Assembly: GCA_013365325.1 (NCBI GenBank)
Contig: JABVXV010000008.1
Coordinates: 186,001 to 250,000 of the forward strand
DNA from: Dipetalonema caudispina
Lineage: Eukaryota > Nematoda > Chromadorea > Rhabditida > Onchocercidae
Length of the DNA: 64,000 nt
Reading direction: 5' to 3'
Below are positions 1 to 12,838 of this stretch, one piece after another (position 1 is the first letter of the stretch; every line of letters begins with the position of its first letter). The notes under the pieces were generated by a model that saw only the letters and a list, made by a program, of their open reading frames with translations, was not told the origin of the DNA and did not search any database. A program made the translations under genes and the position numbers.

Positions 1-622
1 GAAAATATTTGTCATCCGAAATGAGCACAACAAGGATTCTATACATAGCAATGATGGACCCAAGCAAGAACTCAAATTATGCAGTCTTTGCTTTGTCATA
101 AAGTCTTCCAATCTTGCGAAAAATTATAAGTATATGAAACAGCAAAATGAGGAGACTTACGTGTAGATGCACGCTAAATGCTAAAGACAGGTCAAACAAA
201 AGTTTCGCTTTTTTCCCTGATTTTTCGCCTTTTGACGATTTGTAAATTTCTAAAACGCAATTTCTCAGAAGGGCATAATAAGTTTTCTTCGATTTCTGCA
301 AACATTTTGATTAAGCACAACATTCGCAACTTCAAAAACTAAAAATTTTTTCCTGGGAATTTCAAGACATAAAAAGCGCATTGATAAAATTCGAAGCTGT
401 TTATTACTGTACCTATCTCTTGAATATAGAAACAAATTTTAGAAATTGAAGCCATCTAGAGACGATGTAGCAAGTCCATTTGAAAATTTGATTCCATGAG
501 GAATTTCCTTTTTAAATTAAAAATTCATCTTTTAACAAACGTACCAAATATAATCCACCAGTAAATACACCAGATTTTATGATGGCATATTTCGTTTCTT
601 CTAATCCTTCCATCACATAAGT
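1..622 (-). CDS. PH-domain protein, IRS/DOK-like (partial, 5' end only)
   Basis: Two minus-strand exons join in phase: 622-545 (start ATG at 613, M-E-G-L-E-E-T-K) and 295-161. Together they read GVFTGGLYLKSKKTYYALL followed by a basic loop (KSSKGEKSGKK) and LLFDLSLAFSVHLH. This is the beta1-beta4 layout of a pleckstrin homology domain, most like the PH domain that opens insulin-receptor-substrate and DOK adaptors. A third exon, 38-1, reads ILVVLISDDKYF and would fit the next PH strand. Its phase does not follow directly from exon 2, so a small exon is probably missing between them. The ATG lies 9 bases after a 3' splice acceptor (tttgtag), so it may be trans-spliced. A minus-strand open stretch near 868-815 with acceptor ttcgcag could be an additional upstream exon but is weak. 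If the assignment holds, the product would bind phosphoinositides at the plasma membrane. Splice structure is fairly sure, the family call is tentative. Confidence 0.5.
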
Positions 623-2873
623 CTACAAATCAAACAGAAATAAAAAAACATAACAAATTTCAATATAGGCATATCTCGATCATAAGAATCAACGAATATA
701 AAATTCACAATAAACTAATATTTAAAATGTAATGAGGAATTAAAGAAATGGTGAAAGACGATATCCAATGAATATCTGATGCTACTGGGAAATTTAATGT
801 GACCTCTGTTCTACTGCCCTGCTTATCAATGACTTGCGTTTCTCTTGCCTTACGAACTGCGAACAGAATTAATAAAACTTATCTTCTTAGATTTATTCAA
901 ATAATAATTGATTACATAAAAGAAACTCATGAGATAATATTTCTTCAGTTAGGAAATTACCGCATTCGATTATATTAAAACACCAAAATTACTAGTACAT
1001 TCAATACATTACATATTTTATTGATGAAGTAATTACGTACCGCAATTTAATCAATCGCTAATTAAATTCAGTGAAATCAACAATTAATCGGTCACCAATC
1101 TCTACTTTATTCCACAGGATAGTTTCACTTTTAATTACTGCTAAATGCGAATTGTCCGTATTATTTTGAAAAAAAAAAGAAAATTATGAAATAACTGTAA
1201 GTTAGAATGGGAGATTTTTTTAATACTTTCAGCATACCTACTACGAGTCCTGAAAGTTTATCAAACAAGCAAATATCCAGCTTACTGAAACAAGAAGTTT
1301 CCAAATAAGCTTACTTATCAGTAGTAGCTACAAGGATCATATTTGCAGCCAATTAATAGACCGTAGTGGGCATAACTTCAAGGTCGTTTCACTCAAAATT
1401 TCGAGTTTGGGAAAGAAGAAACAAAACATAAATGACTGGAATTTAGACGACAAACTTGAAGAGAATTGATCCTATAAGTGTAAATGGCATGAAAAAGCAT
1501 GATACACCAAAATTCGTTCATTTCATTAATGAGAAGAAATCAAAGAAAGTAAATTAGATTTGTAAAGGATTTTTTTACACTTTGTCTTTTCTCCGTCCCA
1601 TTATCATTCTTTTTACTTTCATTATTAAAGAATATTTGTATTTATAAAGCTTTACAACCCCTTTTATGCTTCTGATAACGTTAAATATCAATATCAGTTA
1701 TTATTCTGAATGAGGTCAAATGTAAGTTCTTGTTCATTTGACTATACACTATCTGATTGCAAAATTACTATTTGCAGAGCACCGGCGACAATGTTTATCT
1801 TAAACCAACGATAGTTCAATAGTTCATCCTTTAAGTAATCAAATAACCCAATGGTGATTATGATGAAGAGATAGCTCTTCATTTAAATTCCTATCATTAA
1901 ACATTAATTCTTTCATTTCTTCAGTAATCCCACTACTACAGTGGATTACGAACAGTGAACAACGAATCGTAGAGATTAGGAAAAAGTTTAAAATGACAGG
2001 AGAGATCAATACATTGCACAGTTATACCATCACAGCAGACAAATGCGCCTCTTTCACTGCTCAGAATATTTTACCTCTACAATTACCGCCCTGTCCGTCT
2101 TTTATCTTCAGATATCAAATTTCGCGGTTGATCCATACCGCATTCTCATTTGGTTTCCAGTTTGAATTGTTGCATTTGGCGGGAGGGTATTTGCGCGTTG
2201 TTGAAGTTAAAGGTTGATTGTCGCGACATTGTAGTGGTTACTTGATGATCAACTCAAGACGGTCAGTTTGTCAGTTCAAGTCATTTTAGGTAGATGTTGA
2301 TTTTCTGTTTCTTTCTAAGAGGTAGTAAATTGATGATACAAGAAAATAAGGCTTTGTATATTTATTGCATAAATTAAAGTGATGAGATGACACACTGATC
2401 TATTTCTTTAAGGCTGCCTACACCGTTCTACAATTGGGATGATTGATTTTGTGACATATAGTTAGTGTTTGGTGCTAAGCGCGTTTGTAAAACCAAGCTG
2501 AAGTGGATATTCTATTTCGTAAAGATCAGGTCGAAGTACTATGGCCTCAAAAGGAAAGGTCGTTAAGCAAAAGTTTCCAAAAGATTCTTCAGTTTCAGTC
2601 AGATAGTTGGTTGTCATAATGTCAGAATGCCAATTATATGTACTAAAAATCTGTCCAGATATGAATTAATTAGTGAAAAAGAATTGTGGAGAATAAATAC
2701 TATAAAAAGTGATGAATTCGCGATTCGTTTACCGATTCATATTGCAAAAAAAAAAAAAAATTGGTACTCCAAAGATCGTTGAAGAAGTTTTTATCATATG
2801 TTGTCGTGGCTGTTTTATATTATTGTGATGTTTGAGCAACATATAATGATAAAGATATTTGCTTTTAGTTGTG
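623..2873. other. Divergent intergenic region, no gene supported
   Basis: This region separates the minus-strand PH gene from the plus-strand membrane-protein gene, so it should hold promoters for both. The only sizeable open frame (1993-2217, plus) has no splice context or recognisable motif. A 14-base A run sits at 2747-2760, and 1570-1660 is T-rich. I see no tRNA, repeat family or other coding signal. Confidence 0.4.
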
Positions 2874-5800
2874 ATGGAATATTTGCTGGATTCCTATATA
2901 TTTCAGTATCTTCCATTCACGATATGCCCAGATATGAAGAAGAATATCACATCAATGGTGGTGAAAATTGTTACAGTTAGCATTTACTCATTTCTTCTAT
3001 TTTATTGCTTCCGTGCTATATTTTAGATCTATAAGTAGATCGTTTAGTTTGAGAACCTGATTTAGCGCTTTTAATTAAAATTTGTATTCTTTAGTCTCAT
3101 AGCAGGTCGTGACTTTTATTGTAAAAGATTTTCATTCTCTTATACAGTTTTCGCGGATGATATAAACTGATTATGAAAAAATAATCAAAAATAGTTTCTA
3201 TGTTTTCAAATTTGCATAAATGTAGATACTGGTTCGACTCGTATTCATCATTGTTATTTCGTTTAAGAGTACTTATGGTTGATACTGATTCTATGTAACT
3301 TCGAATAAGTTTATTATGAACTTTATTATGCTCTAAATATTCTTAATCTTGGCTTTTTTTAAATGCATTTTTAAGATTCAGAAGAGAAGGTTCAAAAAAT
3401 GTAAGAGAAATTTTTAAACGTTTAATTCTGTTATTTTACAAGATATTCACAGGTGGCAGATTGGTTATGTAAGACTCGGGAACTGCAGTCGTCGGTGGAA
3501 AATCATCCAACATTGGTTGTATCAGAATTCATATACTCAGTGCTTTGGTTACTCTCACTCTTCAGTGGTAATATTTTAGTAAATAGTTCACCTAAATAAT
3601 TGCAGACTACGTTTCAAAAAAATTGAATAGAATTTTTTCGAAAAATAGTTTCATAAATATTAGTTTTCTTTTAGTTTGGTGGTTTAGTCGCTACCGAGAT
3701 TGACTACTACTTTTTACACTTCCTTTCTTTACTGTTCTGATGGATAATTATTTGGTCAGCTAAATTGAAAACCTCAGTAAAATTGCAAAAAACCGTTCTA
3801 TGATAGAAAAGTTCCAAAATTTCAAGCTCTCCGCTATGGTTCACGTTACATGTATACGTGGATTGGCATTTATTTATTGGCCTTCTTTACTGAAAGTATA
3901 AAATTTGTCGATGAAAGCATGAACGTTGTATTCTATAGCCAAACAATGCTAACATTCATGGGAATGCGTACTCCACTTTATTTATTATGTGGTGTCTATC
4001 ACACACTGTTCTACACTTCATATGTTATAGTGAAAAGGTAATTTTCATGTTTTACAAGTTCAGTTTGAGTTCGAGTCTTGAAATGATTTCTGTTGTATAA
4101 TTTGAAGGTACTTAAATATACTGTTTCCTATATTGAACTTGTGGTTTGATTACATTACAATATGAATTTGTTTTCTTTTTTACAGGATGCGTTTGAAGTG
4201 GTGGGGTGAAGCTGCAGCAAACGGTCTTCTAGTACTTTTGTTATCGCTGCCCTTACAAGTGGTGGGTACAAAGTTGCTTTGGTGGCAGTGGTATGATGGA
4301 GACCCACGTCTTATAAGCACGTACGCTTATGAATATTTGTGTTTTTGATAGAATCATTTCGAATTTTTCATTAAATTAGTCATGAAAAAGCATTTTGAAT
4401 GCTTATTGCTATTCACTTTTCAGATTTTATTCCGTGCCACTAGTTGTGTTGGCATGGTATGCAATACTAGGGACATCATTTAGTGCCAGTTTATACTTAT
4501 TTCGAAAAGGATTTCTTCGCGAGAAATATGACTGGAAAAGGTTCTGAATATTTTCTTATTTTTAATCCCTTGTTTATGAGAAGCGCTGTTCATGTTTTGA
4601 CCACTCAGAAATTTTAATTTTTTCCTTAGCTGTGTGATGTGTATGTGACGATGATGAAGGCTTGATGATTTTGCACTTATAAGATATATTACGGATTTTT
4701 GATTAACCGGTTAAATCAAGGCGTAATTGTTCGAAGTAGCCTTGCATAAATCAGATTGCGTGTGTTGCGTACGTTACAAATATGAAATAAGAATTGTTTT
4801 TCAAGCTTTCAGCGTGACCGTTATAGTTTCTAGAAAGTAGAATTTTCAGATTTGTTGCTGAATTTTTTTGTGTAGTTGGTGCAGCTTTGTTTGCTCTTTG
4901 CCTTGCTACATTGCAATACTCAATTTTCTTCCACATCCTACATGATATTTTCCGGGTAACAAAAATTATTTGTTTTTGTTCATTTGAGATATAATTTTTT
5001 AAAGGCATAATTACTCCTCTTTAGGTCCATCCCACCCTTTCATTGGCACTTCTTCTGATTGTATATGCAGCTACAGCATTGAAAGCACTGCTTAGTTCTA
5101 AAATGGAATACGGATTGCATTATGCAGGTTTGGAATTTGCATTACGTATTATATGGATTTCTTTTAACATTTTAAGCAGATGAAACTGTCATTCTATGCT
5201 GCAAAAATCGTGAAGACTAGAAACTGAGAAGTTAAAGTATTTTAAGGAGAATTCTCATAGAAATTTACATTAATGACCTGAAGTAGGAATATCATAAATT
5301 GAAATTTTATTGGCACTGGTTGCATTGTCTTATCATGTCGTATATTTCAGCAGGAAAAGATCATCTAATCGAAGTTCCATCGAATGGAAGATGCGTTAAT
5401 GTACTGGTTGAAATCTCAGTTGTGGCAATTCACTTCTTGCTTCATATGTTATTAGCAGTGTCTAGTTCTCCTGAGAACATCGTTTCAGAAGGTATGTATC
5501 AGGCGATCGGACCATGTGATGAAGTGGAAGAAATTTTTTCACCTTTTGGTTTGGTATGATTTCACTTTACATGTCTTTTATACATTTGCAATCTGTTGTA
5601 GTTAATCGACTACCAGAAAAACTGACTTTACTGACTTTGTCCTTAATGAATTTTAGTTAGGACGAAAATTGTTGAAGTTTTTGTACTCATATAGGTTGAG
5701 ATTTTATTAAGCTCAAATTTATTATTTTCAGGCGTTATACCGCAAGAAATATTTTTGTATGGAAGAACAACGACAGAAGTTATTCGATTTTCACTGTATT

Positions 5801-6533
5801 CCCGGTGGACAATTATCGGGAATAGTAGGCGATGAACCTTTGGAGTACTATGCAATCTGTGGCACGAATTTCGAGAATCGAACAGAATATATTACTTTCA
5901 TATGGTTTATCTTAATGGATTTATAAAGTTTGCAAAAGGGGGAGTCTGTGGGTAGGAAATTGAAGCGTTTTAGATTACTGAAATGGTTTAGCAAATAATT
6001 TAATTAATTAACGCAACAAGAGAAGATACCAGTTGAATTTTTCTTCCATTTCATTACCAACATATTTGATTTGTGGAGTTTTAATTCCATATAATTCTTT
6101 ATAGGTTATATTGTGTCACAGTCCTATTCATAATATGTTATGCCACGCTTTCTTTTGTAATTAAGGTATTTTTTCTTTTTTCAAATTTTTTCCAATTTGA
6201 AAGATGATTTTAAGATTTACTTGCATTGGTGGTTTTGCCTTATTCTAAAATTCCTTGTCACGAAAGCACTTATTGCTGCCTTTGCAGAACAATAAACCAG
6301 AAGGGTGTTTTTACACCAAAACTATACAACTTGACGACCTCAGACACGAGTTCACATCATCGAAAGACTTCAGCTCATGTGAAAAAAAATTCAATAATGA
6401 TGGAATTTCACAGCGAGCCTTGGGTGACATCGAACTTCGACATCGGTCAAGTATGCTAAATCGCGATGGTAAAAAATCACGTTTGCCTACACCTACTCGT
6501 CTTTCGGGCTATCTGTCAAAGTTATCAACATGA
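2874..6533 (+). CDS. Multi-pass membrane protein of unknown function (nematode-type)
   Basis: Exons: 2874-2957 (or to 2975), 3453-3567, 3827-4037, 4186-4320, 4424-4540, 4850-4955, 5025-5127, 5351-5553, 5732-5904, 6105-6165, 6288-6533. All phases close, giving about 517 residues. The ATG is 5 bases after an acceptor (gcttttag). The protein has a short N-terminus (M-E-Y-L-L-D-S-Y-I-F), about eight hydrophobic helices spread over exons 2-8 and 10 (for example LLVLLLSLPLQVV, LALLLIVYAATALKALL and TVLFIICYATLSFVI), an extramembrane loop CIPGGQLSGIVGDEPLEYY and a polar C-terminal tail of about 80 residues rich in S, R and D. I do not recognise the family. It resembles nematode-restricted integral membrane proteins without assigned function. 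No transporter, channel or receptor signature was seen. AATAAA at 7082 could end the mRNA. Confidence 0.8.
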
Positions 6534-7280
6534 GCTGCTCGGACAACTGCTCTAATTGCTTTGATAGGCCTGGTTTTGAATTGTTGATTTTTCCCGTTTT
6601 TCATTAAGAATTTGGAAAACTGATGAAACTAACTTTGCTGAAAAATTCGAAAAACTGGAGTTTAACTATGCATACGACTTTATATTGTAATGTCTCCTTT
6701 TGTGTTCTATATACAAATGCATTTCTTTGAAAAAAACTGCCTTCGAAATCTTATTTATTCTAGCCTGAGTTCGTCATGCGACTGCTTTGATATATTATAG
6801 CTTCTTTATGCTTGCATTTAGTTTCAGTAATCAAACCGTTCGTCCATTCATCGGTTGTGCACCGTTTTAGGGATGTGCGTTGCAACTCTGTAATTCCTAC
6901 ATATGAATATTGCTTTAGGATTTATCGACACCCGAAATTGTATGCAATTTATTTGAACAAGTTTTATCTTTCGAACCTGATTTCGATTGTTCTTTATTTG
7001 CGCCGTAAATTACATTTGTTTGGGTGTATTTATTTTTTCTATTTTTTGATTTAGAAGTTGATTTGATAATGTTATAATTTGAATAAAGTTTTGTTCAGCT
7101 TAAATTTTTAGGTTTGGTTGAGGGATTTTTGTTACCTTTTGTATTTGAAGTAAACAATTTTGACTAGTTTTCAGTGCCCGTTATTATGATTTTAATAATC
7201 GTTTTGCAAACTAGTTAATGATCGCAACTGTGATTTAAAATTTCTCTCGCGGCTCCTCCTTTTAGATTCTTTTGGATAAC
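6534..7280. other. 3' UTR / intergenic between membrane-protein gene and zwilch
   Basis: No exon with matching phase was found. AATAAA occurs at 7082-7087. A pyrimidine-rich acceptor ending at 7265 lies 15 bases before the zwilch ATG, a candidate spliced-leader addition site. Confidence 0.4.
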
Positions 7281-10200
7281 ATGTCGCCAGATATCACTCG
7301 AGCAGAATTATGTTCTAGACACGGTGTAACACTGGTAAGCACTAATTTTTATATACTCCATGCAATAATATGACGTAGATAATGTATGATTCGTATTCAG
7401 AGAAGTGAACAGTAAAAAAACGATGGTTGAAGAAAAGCAAAGATAAAAAGCTACGGAAAAAAAGACTCTGTTGAGTTATGGTGAATAGAAATTCTGCAGT
7501 GCAATACTTCACTCTTTCATGAAATATTTTATTTCACTACGTCGTCGAGTATCTGCATTTGTTTGATTAAAATTAACGACAGAGTCATTCATCATACATT
7601 TGTTAAGTTTGGTAAATATCGAGCTCGTCTCTTAAATATGTCTGAAGTGCCTTTGGTCAACAGTATATCTTGGATGATGGGGAAGGAAGTCGTGATAATC
7701 GATCGTTTTTTAGAATCTGATTATGAAGTTTCTTTGGTGAGTCTTCTGTAGTTTTACCGTGAATATGTCTTTTAAAGTCTAATTACGAAGTTCCATTAGT
7801 GAGTCTTATCAGAACGTACATTATGTATTTAATTGGTACAAGCATGGATATAAGTATCAGTATATGGGAGCTATGAAAACTGTGTAACAGAAAAATTCTG
7901 TCAAGCTATTGAATAGGAAGTCGTGATAATTACATCCATGCTATTTTATCGAATTTAATTCTTAAATTTTGCAGTGTTCCTTTAATTCTAGAAGAGAGCA
8001 AATTTGATATATAATTTTCTATTTGTATGGTTTTTAGTAAGGATAAATTCTTTAATATCCATTTGTTCAGCCTATAGATGAAGAAAGAAGAAACGTTCTG
8101 TCAGAATTCAAAGATCAAATACAGGATTATGAAGAGCAGAGTTCTCCAAACAATTCGGAACTTGGCACTTCACCTTTGAAATATGAATTTTTAACGTTGT
8201 CGAAATTGCAGGTTATCGTTTATTCGAGTAGTTGATAGAATTTAGTATTGCTTTGTGTGCTATTGGAATGTTCAAGACTATAAATAATATTTCGTGTCGA
8301 TACATTCAGTGAATTTCAGGCAAAGAATACACCAAAGATTTTGATCGACGAGTATTGTTATTCTTATGCAGCGAAACAGTTTGCTTTGTCTTCACTGAAA
8401 GCATCAGAAGCTCGATCTCTTGCTGGCACGTAAGTTATGTTTAATTGAAAATAATTTATACTGTGATAGGCTTGCTTACTTCTGTATTTTTAAGAATATT
8501 GAATGATTTTAATCAATAAGTACTGTTTAAATTTAGACTTATCACTAGTGGAACTCCATTTGATCCAGAAACAGTCCCAGATCCAGTTATTTGGATTTTC
8601 TGTGACACGAGTGATTACCTTCGTACATGTTTGTTAGGTATATGCAAAACAATCGATGGCACTGCTACATACCATGTTAGAACATTGCGTAAGTTATTTT
8701 GTGGTTGCTCCTTTGCAATAGATTATGGTGGAACGGATCATGATATACGCATAGAAATGGTGTACATTAGTCCTAGTGCACTTTATACTATTCCCTATCA
8801 ATTACTAGTCGATATCATTAGTTGCTCGAGGAAAATAGTGTAAGATAAACTTTTTTTAGCACGAAATTACACAGGTGCCGTAAAATTTCTGGAGAATTAC
8901 ATGGAACGCTTCCATGATTCCTACAAAGTGAGTCTGCTCTTTATTTCAGAAGCATAAAGATATGAATCAATGAGCAATATCTTAAGAATTGTGCAAAGTT
9001 CTACTGTTTTTCGCCTTGTGAACGATTTTTTGCTGCTATCGTTGACGTAATTTCTCTGTAATCAGTAATGTAACAATACTATTAACTATTGTTTAGAATG
9101 AATAGTAACATGTTTTTGTTTTGAAGCAATTTTATTTTGTATTGCTTAAATTTTACACAGGTTTAGGCCTCTCCGAACATAGCTTATTGTGTGTATGATG
9201 TTGTTCCGAAAACAGTTACAACCGATCGAGACAACCAAAACAGAGTGTCTGGATTTGTAGACCTCCATGTATCATGGACACTTTCAAATATGAATCGTTG
9301 CTCTGATAGAATACTTTCAAAACCTATCCCATCAGCTTCTGTCATTGCTGTATGTTTCCAGCCTCGATAACTAAAAAAACTCTGATATTAATATATAACT
9401 TGATTGTTTTATTGCCATAATAATGGTTCCGGAAACTTTTGATAGGGAGATTCATGAAACTTCTTAGAAAAACTGCAGCGCTATTAGGTGTTTTTCTGCA
9501 TTACTTTTCTTCGCAGAGAGTAATTCTCGATTCGTGATTCATTTACAGAAGATATCACCAGGTTGGCTTGATGAACGCTTACCGCATCTTGGTCTGGCTA
9601 GTGAGTTAGAACTGGTGCTAACCTTAGGACGTGCACTGCGAACCGGTAAAGCAACTTGGCCAAATGTAGATTTTGATCGAATCCATGAAGATGAAAAGCT
9701 TATGAAATCTGCATTACAATCGCTGCTTAATCAAACTTCAACTTTCCCTAGAAGTATGTTGAAATGTACGAAAATTTGATTTGTACAAAAAAAAATTTGT
9801 ACAAAACAAATTTCTTTTGGGCGAGAAATTTAGGAAGAAAACAGAATATCGATGAATTAAATTTTGTTGTCGAAATTAATTTTAAACTTTGCAAGCGAGT
9901 CAGCTTGAATCAGTTATGCTGCCCTGAGTTGCCTAAGGACAAAATGTTTTGATCTTAGATAAAAATTTGGAAGAAAGTGTTCCATTGAATGTACCTCACG
10001 ATTTCACGGAAGAATTGTGGCTTATATTACACTATTGCCATTCAAATCAAGACCTTACAAAAGCCTTAAGATATGTTTTTGATGCCTTGAAAGCAGGATA
10101 TAAAAATACATTGGTTAGTTTTTCTCGCTCTTTTTTACTTTTCTTGGCAGTTTAACTACATAAACGATACATTGGTTGTATCTGAAAATTGTTCTAAATA

Positions 10201-11452
10201 TATGAAGGAAATGAGGGATTCGTGCTAGTTTTAGATACTTACAAATAACAGGTGTACGATGGCACGTTTATTGCGTGATGCATGTACCAACGACTTGCTG
10301 TTACCACGTTTAGAAGGTCTTACACCGATACAAATTTATTTGGAAATGGGTTTGGAACGGTTGCGAAGAGCTTGCATGGATGAATTTTTAAATAGAGGTT
10401 ACTCTTTGTGCTTTCTTGATAAACCCTTACGACCAGTATAGAAATACGATCATTAATTTTAATTTTCTCATAGAGTACTTTGGATCGGTTGCTGAAATTG
10501 ATGCTGTTTTTGACTGCTGCGCGAGAAAAGAACCGCAGGATCAGGCCGATGCATTGTTCCTGTTCTACAATAGTCTTTTGGTAGTAAATACATGTAAGCA
10601 ATATCTTCGATTGGATCGTCATCATATAAATATCATTGCAAGGTGAGTTACATATTTCGGTGGAATGCCTGTATTTAATACTGTGAAACTTATCGCTTTA
10701 AGTAAATAGCACAGTTGAGATGTAATCACATAGAATGAACCTGCACTTTGATTATTATTCATCTATCTTATCTATTCTACCTATGTATAGGCAAGTCCTT
10801 GGTCAATACAGCAAACTGAACATATCTCCTACAGCTGACGACATAACCGAGAAAATGATAGAAGAAATGACTTTCACACTTAATTCCAGACTGTCATTTA
10901 CGGATATCTTCAAACCTGTCCATGAAAAGTAAGCTTTTATTTTGAAATTTCCACGGAACTTGTGCAACCTGTAAAACAAAAAAGTCTAGCAGTGTTTCTT
11001 TTCCTCATCAAAGTTGATTATTGTTTGACCTCTTGGAAAATGTTGTTCATACTCTGAAATCGGATTCGATGGATATGGACACATGAAATATTTCCGATGT
11101 TACAATCCTTTGCAGACAGGTTTTTGTTTGTACAGAAAGATGAACAAGATATACAAATCAAAAATTTCCTGTGTGGAATTATCGCTTAATTTTGCATCAT
11201 ATCACTAATTTAGGCTACGTAAAATCTTTTTTCAGCAGATTCCCCAAAGTTTGGAAATCAGAAATTACAGTGGAAAATACTAATAAACAAGGTTGGATAG
11301 CGCGCTGCATGATTTTATGTTCACGTACTTCTTGGTTACCGTTTCTTAAAAATCTTAAAACTAAAGATGTTATATCCGATAAGCAAAGTCCTGATGTGGA
11401 AAATAGTGTCGTAGAATTCGACAGTTCAAAGGTTTTCTTTTCAGTAATTTAA
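7281..11452 (+). CDS. zwl-1: Zwilch, RZZ kinetochore/spindle-checkpoint complex subunit
   Basis: Exons: 7281-7334, 7500-7736, 8071-8211, 8320-8429, 8537-8688, 8860-8927, 9167-9349, 9549-9753, 9959-10113, 10235-10397, 10474-10642, 10791-10928, 11236-11452. Every junction is in phase, giving 663 residues (human Zwilch is about 590). Blocks matching Zwilch in order: VPDPVIWIFCDTSDY (about residue 195-210), FVDLHVSWTLS, LRTGKATW, DFTEELWLILHYCHSNQD, LTPIQIYLEMGLERLRR, EYFGSV and a C-terminal PKVWKSEI...KVFFSVI. Zwilch joins Rod and Zw10 in the complex that recruits dynein/Spindly and Mad1-Mad2 to kinetochores. The 5' side of exon 2 is the least certain part: the acceptor at 7499 keeps phase, but its first 27 codons look unlike Zwilch. 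The intron after exon 2 holds degenerate copies of exon-2 sequence. mis-12 follows 1.4 kb downstream on the same strand. Confidence 0.9.
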
Positions 11453-12838
11453 TCGCAATGATAATAATGATTAACAAAGTTGTCTACCTAGTCAATTCAG
11501 CACATGTATAACACAGCTTTACAATTCATCAGCTTTTTGGAATCAATCTGGTATTAGTTCTAGTTGTCAATTCCTTTCATCCATTGCTAGTGAGACTAAA
11601 ATTGCCTTGTCTATCCTTGCTAACATGTAGCATTCTTTGCTCTCAGATACCGCATTTTGTTCCTTCCCTGAGATATCACTACCCGACCTTTCAACATTTT
11701 CATAAAGTTTCCTTCTCGTAAATATTAGTGGTATTAATAAATATTCTGATAATATGATTCTAATATTGAGATAAATTTCAAATAAATGATATAATATTTG
11801 GTATTTGCTAATTACGTAACATTTTCTAATTGAGCAAATAGTGGCCCGCAATGTCAACAAAACATTGTCGAACTATAATCCTTTTTTTTTTTTTGGGTAT
11901 TTTGTATCGGAGTAAAAATATATTCTGAGTTTTGTTGGCAAGTTTCACTTTTGTTTTTTTGAACAGTGAAATACTAATTTTTCCCTCTTTGTCAGGTAAT
12001 TTTCCGTTATTAATCTTTCAGACAAATAGGAACCAGGCAATACTTCAAAGTTCCATGCCAGATAAGGTAATTTTTTGCTCGGCCGACGAAGGAAAATTAA
12101 AATTGGATGCAGCTCTACGTCATTACGAGATCACTATTGTTACCGGCAGTTTCATCACGCCATTATCAAGATGTTAATATTATTTCAGCACATTATTATT
12201 ATTTTCAAGATAAAGGATTCTTTCTCTCTAATAAAATGGAAAGAAAAAATATATAATACTTTTAACGCTGCACAAACAAAAATCATGGAAAAAGTGGATT
12301 TCCAAGCTCAGCTAATTTCAACCGGAAATAACAAGGGAGATAATTCGATTACGGCGTGTCGAATTGTTTTATTTGTGCTGTTTTGTCAAAGTTATTTAAT
12401 GACTCTGATGGGTTAACAATGATGAAGTTATTGCTCTAACTGCTAATGAACAAACTGCTATAGCTTCTATATTCCCATATAAATGATTTTCACTCACTCA
12501 TTTCCTCCCTATTGTTATTATATCTCATATTTTGTGTTATTCTTAATTAACGGAATAAAAATTGAAGTCATTCAGTACTTGTTTATGATTGTTGATTCTT
12601 TACTGATATTTTTCTCCACTTTACTGTTTATCTTATATCTGGTTCTCTGTTTTACTTTTTATTATTTGTGCACAAAAATTTACGAGCTTATATGAAGGTA
12701 ATACTCTGTCGAACTCATTTATGCCCTTGCAAAGATAGCAGTGGTTGTGTGAAAAAAGCATTACCGCTTAGTACATGGAATACTATAGATGTTTAGGCCA
12801 CATGTAAGTTATAAATTGTTGTTTTGTCTTCAGGAGTT
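11453..12838. other. Intergenic between zwl-1 and mis-12
   Basis: No exon set could be closed here. Short open stretches exist, including a 40-codon frame from the ATG at 12055 and a T-rich hydrophobic frame at 12483-12695. None has a partner exon or a known motif. A tcttcag acceptor at 12827-12833 precedes the mis-12 ATG by 5 bases. Confidence 0.4.

Noticed and set aside
1993..2217. 74-codon frame in the divergent promoter region
   Set aside because: No domain, no splice signals in phase and no relation to the flanking genes.
3225..3245. GGTTCGACTC, reminiscent of a tRNA T-loop
   Set aside because: No acceptor stem, D-arm or anticodon arm could be drawn around it.
12055..12177. Short frame M-P-D-K-V-I-F-C-S-A-D-E-G between zwilch and mis-12
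   Set aside because: Looks mildly protein-like and follows an acceptor, but it is only 40 codons with no partner exon, and Zwilch already ends in phase at 11452.
12483..12695. 70-codon hydrophobic open frame upstream of mis-12
   Set aside because: Same T-rich composition effect; no other coding evidence.
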